Source: Clostridia bacterium
GTDB taxonomy: Bacteria > Bacillota > Clostridia > Christensenellales > Aristaeellaceae
Assembly: GCA_016297535.1 (NCBI GenBank)
Contig: JAEDGL010000064.1
Coordinates: 1-12,723 of the forward strand
Direction: 5' to 3'
Length of the DNA: 12,723 bases
In this document: one piece after another, positions 5,889 through 12,723 of the stretch
How positions within the stretch are numbered: position 1 is the stretch's first letter
Layout of the letters: every line of letters starts with the position of its first letter
The notes under the pieces: model-generated
What the model was told of the DNA's origin: nothing
Seen by the model: only the letters and a program-made list of their open reading frames with translations
The model's database searches: none
Position numbers and translations under genes: made by a program

Positions 5889-6603
5889 CATTGCCAAAAT
5901 GCTGGATCACAGCACCCTGCAGCCCTTTCTGACCGAAGCCGATATCCGCCACGGCTGCGAAGTGGCCCTCAAATATGATACCGCCAGCGTCTGCGCCCGC
6001 CCCGGCGATATGAAGATCGTGGCGGAAATGCTCAGGGGCAGCACCGTCAAGGTGTGCACTGTCATCGGCTTTCCACACGGCAACCACAAGCCCGAGATCA
6101 AGCTGGCCGAGGCGCAGGCCGCCATGGACGACGGCTGCACCGAGCTGGATATGGTGATCAACATCGGCAAAATGATTGCCGGCGACGAGCAGTATGTGCA
6201 GGATGAAATCCGCCTGATTGTGGACGCCGCCCATGCCCGCAATGCCAGGGTAAAGGTAATCATCGAAACCTGCTACCTGACCGACGAGCAGAAAAAACGC
6301 GCCTGTGAGCTGGCCGCGCAGGTGGGCGCGGACTGGGTCAAAACCTCCACCGGCTACGGCAGCGCCGGCTGCACGCTGCACGACCTGCGCCTGATGCGCG
6401 ACGCCGTGCCCGCCTCCGTGCAGGTGAAGGGCTCCGGCGGCATCCGCGATCTGGACACGGTGCTGGCGGCCCGCCAGATCGGCGCAACCCGCTGCGGCGT
6501 ATCGGCCACCGAAAAAATCATGGCGGAGGCCGAGGCGCGCTACGCGCGCGGCGAGCTTACCGAGGAGCCCCTCGGCAAGGCGGATCCCTCCGGCGCTTAT
6601 TAA
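5869..6603 (+). CDS. deoC: Deoxyribose-phosphate aldolase
   Basis: DeoC splits 2-deoxyribose 5-phosphate into glyceraldehyde 3-phosphate and acetaldehyde, the last step in using the sugar of deoxynucleosides. The 244-residue protein is a class I aldolase TIM barrel with all key residues in place: D94 in ELDMVINIG (92-100), the Schiff-base lysine K158 in VKTSTGY (157-163), and the second lysine K187 in VKGSGGIR (186-193). HSTLQP (14-19) is the family's N-terminal signature. The start at 5869 is set by AAGGAGGAG (5854-5862), which lies inside the end of the preceding gene. The two frames overlap by 20 bases, suggesting coupled translation. No promoter of its own was identified. A nucleoside-type ABC transporter is encoded nearby on the opposite strand. 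The gene ends at a strong bidirectional terminator. Confidence 0.97.
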   Translation: MSLTPHDIAKMLDHSTLQPFLTEADIRHGCEVALKYDTASVCARPGDMKIVAEMLRGSTVKVCTVIGFPHGNHKPEIKLAEAQAAMDDGCTELDMVINIGKMIAGDEQYVQDEIRLIVDAAHARNARVKVIIETCYLTDEQKKRACELAAQVGADWVKTSTGYGSAGCTLHDLRLMRDAVPASVQVKGSGGIRDLDTVLAARQIGATRCGVSATEKIMAEAEARYARGELTEEPLGKADPSGAY

Positions 6604-6611
6604 GACAGACA

Positions 6612-6661
6612 AAACCCGTTTTCATCGTTCCCTGCGGATGATGAAAACGGGTTTGTTTTTT
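6612..6661. terminator. Bidirectional terminator between deoC and the VanW gene
   Basis: A 15-bp perfect stem pairs AAACCCGTTTTCATC (6612-6626) with GATGAAAACGGGTTT (6640-6654). The 13-base loop may pair further. GTTTTTT follows on the + strand (6655-6661), and on the minus strand the stem is followed by TGTCTGTCTTAAT. It sits 8 bases after the deoC stop and overlaps the stop of the convergent VanW gene at 6660-6662, so it can serve both. Confidence 0.92.
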
Positions 6662-7802
6662 ATTCTCCCTTGAACACCTGAATGCACAGCGTGCCTTCGC
6701 CGGTGCTTTCGGCCACAATGCGCAGCGGATAGGCCGCGTCGTTGCGGAAGATGAAATTGAGCTCGTTATTGCCCACCGCCGCGTCCTGATGCATGGGCAG
6801 GTAGCGCGCGCAGCCGGGCCCGTGGGGGCGCCGCTTGAGAACCGTAAAGCCCGATACCTGGCGGATGGCGTTGTACAGCGTGGAGCTGGACTGGCAGGTT
6901 CCGCCGCCGTAGCCCAGCTGGCTGCCGCCGTCAATCAGCACCGGCGCGGGGAAATAGCCGTTGGCGCGCTTGTAGGGGCCTACGTCGGCGTTAAAATCCA
7001 GCACCTCGCCGGGCTGCATGGTGCGGGTCATGCTCTCGCAGCTGCGCACAATATTCTTGCAGCGGCCGTCGTTGCCCTCCTTGCCGGTGTTGTACTCAAA
7101 AAAGCTGCAGAAGGCGGCAATGGGCGTTTCGCTGCTCATGGGCTCGTCCCCCTGCGCCACCACCACCAGGTCGGTCAGCTGGCTGGCGTGGATGTAGCCG
7201 TAGCTGCGCCACATAATCACCTTGGCAAAGCCATTCACAAATTCCAGAATGGCCACCTTGCTGCCCTTGCCGGGGTGGATGGTATGCTCGGGCGCCTTGA
7301 GCGAGGGCGCCTGATACACGGGGGTAGGGTCGCCGGTAACGGTGGCCACAAACTGGTGAGGCACCACGCCGTAGGGCGGGGTATGCTGGGGATCGAGCGT
7401 GGTCATTTCCTCATCCACCCAGGTGCGGATGACATAGCCCACATTGCCCTCATACTCCGCCAGCACATAGGAGGGATACACCGCGTACACCGTGATGGTT
7501 TTGCCCGCGCGGATGGAGCACACCACCGCGCTGTCGCCGCTTTGCTGGGCGCGCATGCGGATGGCGGTGCCGTTGGATACAAAGGGCTTGATGCGGGCGG
7601 TGTACAGCGGGGTCATGCCCTTGATGCTGGCCACCTGGCCCAGCACATCCACCTGTACATCCTCCTCGTCGGTGGCCATGCCCTCCACCTCCACGCCCTC
7701 GGGAACGGCGGTTTCCTCCGTACCCTGGGCCAGGGCCGCAAGGGGCGACAGCGCCAAAAGGCAGCTCAGGCACAGGGCAACCAAACGCAGCTTTCCATTC
7801 AT
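6660..7802 (-). CDS. Secreted VanW family protein with SH3-like domains
   Basis: The 380-residue product begins with a clear Sec signal peptide (basic N-terminus, hydrophobic core 7-24, likely cut after ALA at 23-25), so it acts outside the membrane. About residues 65-130 and 146-212 look like two bacterial SH3-type modules (for example GTAIRMRAQQSGD at 78-90 and GFAKVIMWRSYGYIHASQL at 191-209), which often bind cell wall. The C-terminal part (about 228-378) is a VanW domain: PGEVLDFNADVGPY (264-277), the hallmark GGGTCQSSSTLYNA (299-312) and LPMHQDAAV (335-343). VanW is named after vancomycin clusters, but its activity is not established, and its presence does not imply resistance. A weak AAAGGA precedes the ATG. 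It has its own extended -10 promoter and follows the CotH-like gene. Confidence 0.93.
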   Translation of the reverse strand: MNGKLRLVALCLSCLLALSPLAALAQGTEETAVPEGVEVEGMATDEEDVQVDVLGQVASIKGMTPLYTARIKPFVSNGTAIRMRAQQSGDSAVVCSIRAGKTITVYAVYPSYVLAEYEGNVGYVIRTWVDEEMTTLDPQHTPPYGVVPHQFVATVTGDPTPVYQAPSLKAPEHTIHPGKGSKVAILEFVNGFAKVIMWRSYGYIHASQLTDLVVVAQGDEPMSSETPIAAFCSFFEYNTGKEGNDGRCKNIVRSCESMTRTMQPGEVLDFNADVGPYKRANGYFPAPVLIDGGSQLGYGGGTCQSSSTLYNAIRQVSGFTVLKRRPHGPGCARYLPMHQDAAVGNNELNFIFRNDAAYPLRIVAESTGEGTLCIQVFKGE

Positions 7803-7843
7803 GAAATCATTTTCCTTTCCGGGAAATCAATCGAACCACAGGA

Positions 7844-7852
7844 ATTATATCA
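7844..7852 (-). promoter_or_regulatory. Extended -10 promoter of the VanW gene
   Basis: In the 93-base gap after the CotH-like gene, the minus strand carries TGA followed by a perfect TATAAT (7849-7844), an extended -10 element. The best -35 candidate 18 bases upstream is CTGCCC (7873-7868), which is poor. Transcription would start near 7837, giving a leader of about 35 bases. The VanW gene can therefore be expressed independently of the CotH-like gene. Confidence 0.7.
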
Positions 7853-7895
7853 CACTTTTCCCCGCTTGGGCAGTGGGGACGGAACGATTTTACAT

Positions 7896-10166
7896 TCACG
7901 GCCAATCTTTCACCTGCGGCACAAAGCGCGCGTTTGTATCCGTCATCCAGCCGGATTCGCAGCCCCAGGAGAGAAACTCCCAGTAGTAGCTCATCCAATC
8001 ATCGTAAAGATACGCGGCTACATGGGGCAGCAGGCGGGCTGCCTCGTGGGGATCAAACAGGCCGTTGCCCACCTGGCCGCTGTAGATGCCCTCGTTAAAG
8101 AAGAAATCCATCACCGCCTCCTCATCGTAGCCGCAGGCCTGCGCCACCTCGGGATAATCGGCAATGTACTGCTCGTACTGGTAAATCAGCCCCACATCAT
8201 CGCCGTAGTAATCCACAGGACGGTAGCTGCGGTCCTCGTACTGCGCGCAGATGGCCAACGTGCCATCCTCCTGCAGCTTTGCCGTAAGCGGCGCGCCGTT
8301 GAGCGTTACGCCAAAGCCCTCCAGCGACTGGCCCGAGGGCGAAGACAGCACGGCGTTCAGCTTCCAGAGGGCAAAGTCTTCCTCCGTGGCGCCGGTCAGC
8401 TGCTCCGTGCCGGTCACCTCCACGGCGATGTCCTGCCACGGCGCGGTGTGAATGCGCAGGGACGTATCGGGGCTGGTAAAGCCAACGTCCAGCCACAGGG
8501 CGATATGACGGTCGTTGTGCGGCTGCAGGTCGGTCATGGCGCGGTACAGCCACTGGCTGCGCCGGGTAAGGAAGCGGCGCAGCAGATGGATTTCATCATC
8601 GTAGCTGGCACCGTATTCAAAGCGCCCCTCGTTCACAATGCCCCAGATCTTTTCATTCATGGCGGCGGAGGCGGACAGCCAGCTCTGGTAGGCCGTCAGC
8701 GGCTGCAAATACTGCCCGTACTCATCCCCCAGCAGCACATCGCAAATCAGCGGATACAGCTGCGTCAGGTACAGCTCCTGCACGCGCTCAAGAAAATCCG
8801 GAACACGGTAAAAATCCGTCACCCATCCCCGCTGATCCTTAAAGCCCGTCGCGCCCGCGTTGCGCCCGTCCAGATAAAAGCGGTAGGAAAGATCAAAATC
8901 CCATACCGGGCCGGGCTCAAAGCGGGTTTCGCCGTCCCGCAGAACAAAGTAGGAGGAGGAATAGGTGTAGCCATCCACATTGTAGCTGAGCTCCTGCAGG
9001 AGCATGGTGCGCGCAAAGGCGTCCACGTCAAAATCATCCTGGAGGGTGCGCCCGGTGGATGGATTGACCCCGCCGGCCAGCAGGGTATCGTGCGCCTCCT
9101 GCAGGCGTTCGCTGATGTAGGTCACCATGCTCCGGGAGGCATGCTCCGGGTTTTTGAGCGCGTAAACCGGGTGCTCGCTTCCGCGCAGGGTAAAATAGCA
9201 CGGATCCGACAGCGTAAGATCCCTGGATTCCATCTCCACGAAATAAGCGCCCACATTGGGCCGGCTGTCCTCCACCACGCCCTGTACATAGGTAAAGCGG
9301 TTGCCAAAGCGGTTTGTCGCCTCGGCAACGGACAAGGCGTCCAGATCGTTTTGCCCCAGCTTTCTGTTCCATTTTTTGAGCAGCTTTTCGTAATCCAGCA
9401 CATCCACGCGGCCCTCGTCCACCTCCACCTTTTCGCTGAGCAGGTAGGTGCCGCGGTAATCGCCGTCATAATACAAATCCACAAACTCGCTGTCCATGGC
9501 CGTTAACCCGATTTCCTTTGCCAGATCGGCCGTGATGCGGTTGTGCAGCAGCGTGGAATCCAGGCATTCCGCCAGCAGCACCCACGTGCGGGAGCGGTTG
9601 GCGCTGTCGCCGGTATCCAGCAGGTCCACGCTGTTTTCCAGTTTGATCTGGTAGGGGCGTTTGGGCCAGTTCCACGTCCAGTTGCCGCGCCCGCGCAGGG
9701 CGGTGATTTTTTGCCGGTGGTTCACAGCGCCCTGCGCATCCACCAGCGCCAGCGTGGCGGATGCAGTGCGCTCGTGCCCGGTGCAATCCTCAATGTATTC
9801 GCGCCCCTGCGCCACCGGGTCGTCGCTGAACAAAAACAGCGCGCGCAGGTTTTGGGAGCGCATCACGGTCACCGGCAGGGGTTCCCCCTGCTCCTGCTCC
9901 AGCAGCACGTCCACATACCACAGGCCGTCCTCATCCGGCTCGTCATCCGCCCATTCCAGCGCGGCGCCCTGTACGCTCAGCTGCTCCGGTTGGGCAAAGG
10001 CGGGCAGAAACAGCCACAGCCCGTCCTCCATCTCCCGGGGGCAAAGCGTTACCTCCCCCGCGTCTGTGGACAGCACAAATACAGGCGCATCCTCCGCCTG
10101 CCCGGCCCAGAGGGGCGCCAGCAGCAGGCACAGCGCCAGCAAAAGCATTTTGCCCGTCTGTTTCAT
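7896..10166 (-). CDS. Secreted CotH-kinase-like surface protein
   Basis: CotH is an atypical protein kinase, first known from the Bacillus spore coat. Relatives occur in many secreted bacterial proteins. The 756-residue product has a signal peptide (hydrophobic 7-20, likely cut near AGQA at 21-24). After an N-terminal beta-rich region (26-115), the CotH domain spans about 130-480: RGRGNWTWNWPKRPYQIKL (158-176, the nucleotide-loop region), VLLAECLDSTLLHNRI (196-211), YRGTYLLSEKVEVDEGRVDV (237-256), and GPVWDFDLSY (419-428), where WDFD matches the metal-binding acidic motif. Residues 560-645 look beta-sandwich-like. Residues 660-745 resemble one and a half copies of a surface repeat of the type YxxYxxxYPEVA...G...G..FD. 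The ATG at 10166 follows AAGGAGG (10174-10180) by 7 bases; the longer frame to 10247 lacks this. Its substrate is unknown, and nothing here ties it to spores. Confidence 0.92.
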   Translation of the reverse strand: MKQTGKMLLLALCLLLAPLWAGQAEDAPVFVLSTDAGEVTLCPREMEDGLWLFLPAFAQPEQLSVQGAALEWADDEPDEDGLWYVDVLLEQEQGEPLPVTVMRSQNLRALFLFSDDPVAQGREYIEDCTGHERTASATLALVDAQGAVNHRQKITALRGRGNWTWNWPKRPYQIKLENSVDLLDTGDSANRSRTWVLLAECLDSTLLHNRITADLAKEIGLTAMDSEFVDLYYDGDYRGTYLLSEKVEVDEGRVDVLDYEKLLKKWNRKLGQNDLDALSVAEATNRFGNRFTYVQGVVEDSRPNVGAYFVEMESRDLTLSDPCYFTLRGSEHPVYALKNPEHASRSMVTYISERLQEAHDTLLAGGVNPSTGRTLQDDFDVDAFARTMLLQELSYNVDGYTYSSSYFVLRDGETRFEPGPVWDFDLSYRFYLDGRNAGATGFKDQRGWVTDFYRVPDFLERVQELYLTQLYPLICDVLLGDEYGQYLQPLTAYQSWLSASAAMNEKIWGIVNEGRFEYGASYDDEIHLLRRFLTRRSQWLYRAMTDLQPHNDRHIALWLDVGFTSPDTSLRIHTAPWQDIAVEVTGTEQLTGATEEDFALWKLNAVLSSPSGQSLEGFGVTLNGAPLTAKLQEDGTLAICAQYEDRSYRPVDYYGDDVGLIYQYEQYIADYPEVAQACGYDEEAVMDFFFNEGIYSGQVGNGLFDPHEAARLLPHVAAYLYDDWMSYYWEFLSWGCESGWMTDTNARFVPQVKDWP

Positions 10167-10200
10167 GGAATAACCTCCTTCCATCAGGATACAACGAACG

Positions 10201-10229
10201 GCACCCCGGCCAGCCTGCGGTCGGGGTGC
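10201..10229 (-). terminator. Weak terminator or attenuating hairpin after the permease operon
   Basis: GCACCCCG (10201-10208) and CGGGGTGC (10222-10229) form an 8-bp stem. Two more G-C pairs inside follow one mismatch, leaving a 7-base loop. On the minus strand it lies between the permease stop and the CotH-like start, followed by CGTTCGTTGTATC, a broken T tract. It may only partly stop transcription. No clear promoter fits between it and the CotH-like gene, so that gene probably depends on read-through. Confidence 0.5.
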
Positions 10230-10251
10230 TGTAGGGAAAAACGCCATCGGC

Positions 10252-11283
10252 TTACCGGGTGCTCTTGTCGTAGGGAATGCCCTCGGCCTTGGGCGCGCGG
10301 CTGGATTTGGAGGTAAACGCCAGCACGATCAGGGTGATCAGGTAGGGCAGCATGCGGTAGAAGTTGGTGTTGATGCCCAGCTCCTTGAGCATGTAAATGC
10401 CGTCGCCGTTGATATCCAGGCTGGCATAGCTGGCGGCAATGCACTTGAACAGGCCAAACAGCAGTGCCGCGCCCGCAATGCTCAGGGGCTTCCAGTTGCC
10501 AAAGATCATCACGGCCAGTGCCAGAAAGCCAAAGCCCGCCACATCGCCGTTGGAGGAGCAGTTGGCGGTGGTCAGAGCGTAGACAAAGCCGCCCATGCCC
10601 GCCAGCGCGCCGGAAATGGTAACACCGGCATAGCGCATTTTGATTACGTTGATGCCCAGGCTGTCCGAGGCCTGCGGGTTTTCACCGCAGGAGCGCAGGC
10701 GCAGGCCGAAGCGCGTTTTGTACAGGATGATGCTGCACACAATGAAGATGAGAATGCAGATGTAGGTGGCGAAATAAACCTTGTTCAGGAAGGTATCCGC
10801 CCAAAAGCCGATGGGATCGGTACGGCCGTAGCCAAACATGCTCTTTTTCACCATGAACCAGCTGGCGCTGTCGCCGGTGTACATTTGCAGGGTGTTCTGG
10901 TTGGCGATCAAACGCACAAAGAACAGCACCAGCGCGGGGGCCAGCAGGTTAAGCGCCGTGCCGCCGATGGTCTGATCCGCCTTCAGGTTGATGGCGGCAA
11001 AGGCCAGCAGCAGCGCAAACACCGCGCCCAGCGCCGCCGCCACCAGCATGGCCAGCAGCACAAAGCCCTGCAGGCCAACCCAGTTGCCGGCGGCCTTGGC
11101 GGCGTCAAACCAGCCCCACTGCTGCACCAGGCGCACAAACAGCACGCCCACAAACGCGCCGAAAATCATAATGCCTTCCAGCGCCAGGTTGATGATACCG
11201 CTGCGCTCGGCAAAAACGCCGGCAAGGGCCACAATCATCAGGGGTACGGCATAAATCAGCGTTTGACGAATCAGAAAGCTCAT
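10252..11283 (-). CDS. Nucleoside-type ABC transporter permease (YufQ/NupQ-like)
   Basis: This is an inner-membrane permease of the branched-chain-type (BPD_transp_2) ABC importer family. It is 343 residues and mostly hydrophobic, with about eight to ten membrane helices. Diagnostic stretches are ERSGIINLALEGIMIFGAF (26-44) and RLRSCGENPQASDSLGIN (195-212), the cytoplasmic loop that docks on the ATPase. Both resemble the second permease of BmpA-YufO-YufP-YufQ systems, which import nucleosides. The start ATG overlaps the stop of the previous permease gene as ATGA (4 bases), with AAGGAGG (11294-11300) 10 bases upstream, so translation is coupled. It pairs with the other permease to form the channel. 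Transport of a sugar or another small solute is the main alternative, since family members differ in substrate. Confidence 0.9.
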   Translation of the reverse strand: MSFLIRQTLIYAVPLMIVALAGVFAERSGIINLALEGIMIFGAFVGVLFVRLVQQWGWFDAAKAAGNWVGLQGFVLLAMLVAAALGAVFALLLAFAAINLKADQTIGGTALNLLAPALVLFFVRLIANQNTLQMYTGDSASWFMVKKSMFGYGRTDPIGFWADTFLNKVYFATYICILIFIVCSIILYKTRFGLRLRSCGENPQASDSLGINVIKMRYAGVTISGALAGMGGFVYALTTANCSSNGDVAGFGFLALAVMIFGNWKPLSIAGAALLFGLFKCIAASYASLDINGDGIYMLKELGINTNFYRMLPYLITLIVLAFTSKSSRAPKAEGIPYDKSTR

Positions 11284-12530
11284 TCTGCCTTAACCTCCTT
11301 TCCAGGCTTGGCGGCCTTTTTGCGGCGGCCGCTGATCCACATCTTGATCACCAGGGAGAACGCGCTAAGGTATACGATGGCCGCAATGATCACGCTGGTA
11401 ATGTATTCGTTGTAAGCGGTCAGGTTGGTCAGCTGCAGGCCGGAGATATCCAGCATGGACATGAAAAGTCCCGCAAAGATGACGCCGATGGGGTTGTTGG
11501 AGGCCAGCAGGGCCACGGGAATGCCGTTGAAGCCCACCGCCGGCAGCTGCTGATAGGTGGACCAGAAAAACTCCGTGTTGCCGCTGAGGAAATACAGCGA
11601 CCCGGCCGCGCCGGCCAGCGCGCCCGCGATGGCCATGGAAAGAACGATGTTGCGCTTGTCGCGGATGCCCGCATAGCGCGCGGCGTAGCGGTTGGAGCCG
11701 CAGGCCTTGAGCTGGTAGCCGAAGGTGGTGCGGCTGAGCAGAATGCTTACCACCACGGCCAGCACAATGGCCACCAGAATGCCTCCGTTTACCTGCGAGC
11801 CGGGGAACAGCTTGTCCAGCCCCATTTTGGAGGTGGCCACGCCGTTGACGGTGGTTTTGTAAATATAGGAGGTCTTGGTGTTTTCGATCATGTTTTTAAA
11901 GCTGCTCACATCAAACGCCCAGGTTACCAGGTTGGCGGCGATCCAGTTGGTCATGATGCAGGCGATCACCTCGTTGATGTTGAGCAGGGATTTGAGCATG
12001 CCGGGAATGGCGCCCCACAGCGCGCCTGCCAGCATGCCGCCCAGAAAGGCCAGCAGCCACACCAGCCACGTAGGCAGGAAAAAGGCGTGCGGCGCCATGC
12101 CCTGCGCAAGCTGGAACGGGTACAGCTCGCCCACGCCCGTGGGCAGGCCCAAAGCGATAAACAGCGTAGCCGCCGTACCGGCCAGATACTGACCGGGCGC
12201 GCCGATGTTGAACAGGCCGGTTTTATAGGCCACAGCCACCGAAAGGCCGGTCAGGATGACCGGGGTGGCGCGGAAAAACAGGTTGCCTACGCTGGTGGGG
12301 TTAAAGCCAAAGGTAAGCGCGCCGGTAGCGGCGTCTCGGCCGGTGGACAGCAGGCCCAGGAAAACCAGGCGGATGCCATCCCACGCGCTTTTGAGGCCCA
12401 GCGTGGGGTTGCCCAGTCCCACAACAAGGATGAGCACGCTGCCGGCCAGCAGGCCGATGAAAATGGACAGCAGGGACGCCAGCACCGAGCGGGTGCCGTC
12501 CCTGTGCCAGAAGTGCTTGAGCTTTTCCAT
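11280..12530 (-). CDS. Nucleoside-type ABC transporter permease (YufP/NupP-like)
   Basis: This is the first of the two permeases of the importer. It has 416 residues with repeated hydrophobic helices (for example 16-37, 86-101, 113-128, 154-175, 249-266, 295-315, 347-360, 377-397). Family stretches are YKTGLFNIGAPGQYLAG (102-118), NEVIACIMTNWIA (186-198) and YQLKACGSNRYAARYAGI (272-289), the ATPase-docking loop. It is longer than its B. subtilis counterpart, partly through the loop at 205-248, which carries no recognised motif and is probably extracytoplasmic. The C-terminal tail is lysine-rich and cytoplasmic. Its ATG overlaps the ATPase stop by one base (TAATG), with AGGAGG (12541-12546) 10 bases upstream. 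Nucleosides are the likely cargo by family resemblance and by the nearby deoC. Confidence 0.91.
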   Translation of the reverse strand: MEKLKHFWHRDGTRSVLASLLSIFIGLLAGSVLILVVGLGNPTLGLKSAWDGIRLVFLGLLSTGRDAATGALTFGFNPTSVGNLFFRATPVILTGLSVAVAYKTGLFNIGAPGQYLAGTAATLFIALGLPTGVGELYPFQLAQGMAPHAFFLPTWLVWLLAFLGGMLAGALWGAIPGMLKSLLNINEVIACIMTNWIAANLVTWAFDVSSFKNMIENTKTSYIYKTTVNGVATSKMGLDKLFPGSQVNGGILVAIVLAVVVSILLSRTTFGYQLKACGSNRYAARYAGIRDKRNIVLSMAIAGALAGAAGSLYFLSGNTEFFWSTYQQLPAVGFNGIPVALLASNNPIGVIFAGLFMSMLDISGLQLTNLTAYNEYITSVIIAAIVYLSAFSLVIKMWISGRRKKAAKPGKEVKAE

Positions 12531-12723
12531 TATCCGGCCACCTCCTGTCGCTTGGCGCCCGCCATGTACAGACCCAGTTCCTCTACCGTAACCTGTTTGG
12601 GATCAAACTCGCCCACAATCTCGCCCTCATACATCACCAGGATGCGGTCGGACAGGTTCATCACCTCATCCAGCTCAAGGGATACCAGCAGCACGGCCTT
12701 TCCGGCGTCGCGCTGGCGCACCA
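12530..12723 (-). CDS. ABC transporter ATPase, C-terminal end (partial)
   Basis: Only the last 63 codons are inside the window. The visible part, GKAVLLVSLELDEVMNLSDR followed by ILVMYEGEIVGEF, is the H-loop region and end of the second nucleotide-binding domain in RbsA/YufO-type double ATPases. The usual switch histidine position is occupied by the ELDE motif that is normal in this second, degenerate site. It ends in TAA, whose last base starts the permease ATG. The Walker motifs and the solute-binding lipoprotein expected upstream lie beyond the window. Confidence 0.9.
   Translation of the reverse strand, partial: VRQRDAGKAVLLVSLELDEVMNLSDRILVMYEGEIVGEFDPKQVTVEELGLYMAGAKRQEVAG

Noticed and set aside
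3789..5897. Minus-strand open frames opposite the cassette
   Set aside because: They lack ribosome binding sites, have low-complexity A/G/H/Q-rich translations and lie antisense to three genes with good start signals.
6660..7802. Vancomycin resistance locus suggested by VanW
   Set aside because: No vanA/B-type ligase, vanH, vanX or vanR/S was seen in the window. VanW-domain proteins are widespread in Clostridia without any resistance.
6789..9506. A 905-codon open frame on the + strand
   Set aside because: It runs antisense across the VanW and CotH-like genes, both of which have clear motifs, signal peptides and start signals. The translation is low-complexity (rich in H, A, G, Q) as expected for the shadow of a GC-rich gene.
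10167..10247. Longer CotH-like protein starting at 10247
   Set aside because: It would run through the hairpin after the permease gene and bury the signal peptide. The ATG at 10166 has AAGGAGG at 7 bases and puts the signal peptide at the N-terminus.

Overview
The window looks like chromosomal DNA of a GC-rich Gram-positive anaerobe, probably a gut-type member of the Clostridia/Firmicutes. The evidence is strong AAGGAGG ribosome binding sites before most genes, extended -10 promoters, compact T-tailed hairpin terminators, and a typical gene set (NrdR, DegV/FakB-like, VanW-domain, CotH-like and a YufO/P/Q-type nucleoside ABC transporter). Genus or species cannot be read from the sequence. No rRNA, tRNA, CRISPR, IS element or phage gene was seen, and no gap between genes exceeds 300 bases.

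Layout. Positions 1-45 look like the last codons of a + strand gene, closed by a strong terminator (48-91). nrdR (+, 212-670) follows with its own extended -10 promoter and ends at a terminator shared with the convergent degV gene (-, 728-1606), which has a near-consensus promoter. A two-gene minus-strand operon follows: a GNAT acetyltransferase (2444-2974) and a metallophosphoesterase (1744-2424). Its promoter is back to back with a + strand promoter.

That + promoter reads a compact four-gene run: an unrecognised 134-residue protein (3133-3537), a 195-residue protein resembling Syd of the SUKH superfamily (3560-4147), an unrecognised 571-residue cytoplasmic protein (4173-5888), and deoC, deoxyribose-phosphate aldolase (5869-6603), whose start lies inside the end of the previous gene. 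The first three genes are the least explained part of the window and the best candidate for an undescribed system. SUKH/Syd proteins are known as immunity proteins or protein-binding modules, but no toxin domain could be recognised here.

The rest is on the minus strand. Reading in the direction of transcription it holds the end of an ABC ATPase (12530 to the window edge), two permeases of a nucleoside-type ABC transporter (11280-12530 and 10252-11283) joined by 1- and 4-base overlaps, a secreted CotH-like protein (7896-10166), and a secreted SH3-VanW protein (6660-7802) with its own promoter. deoC and the transporter plausibly serve the same process, uptake and breakdown of nucleosides. The CotH-like and VanW proteins both act outside the membrane, probably at the cell wall.
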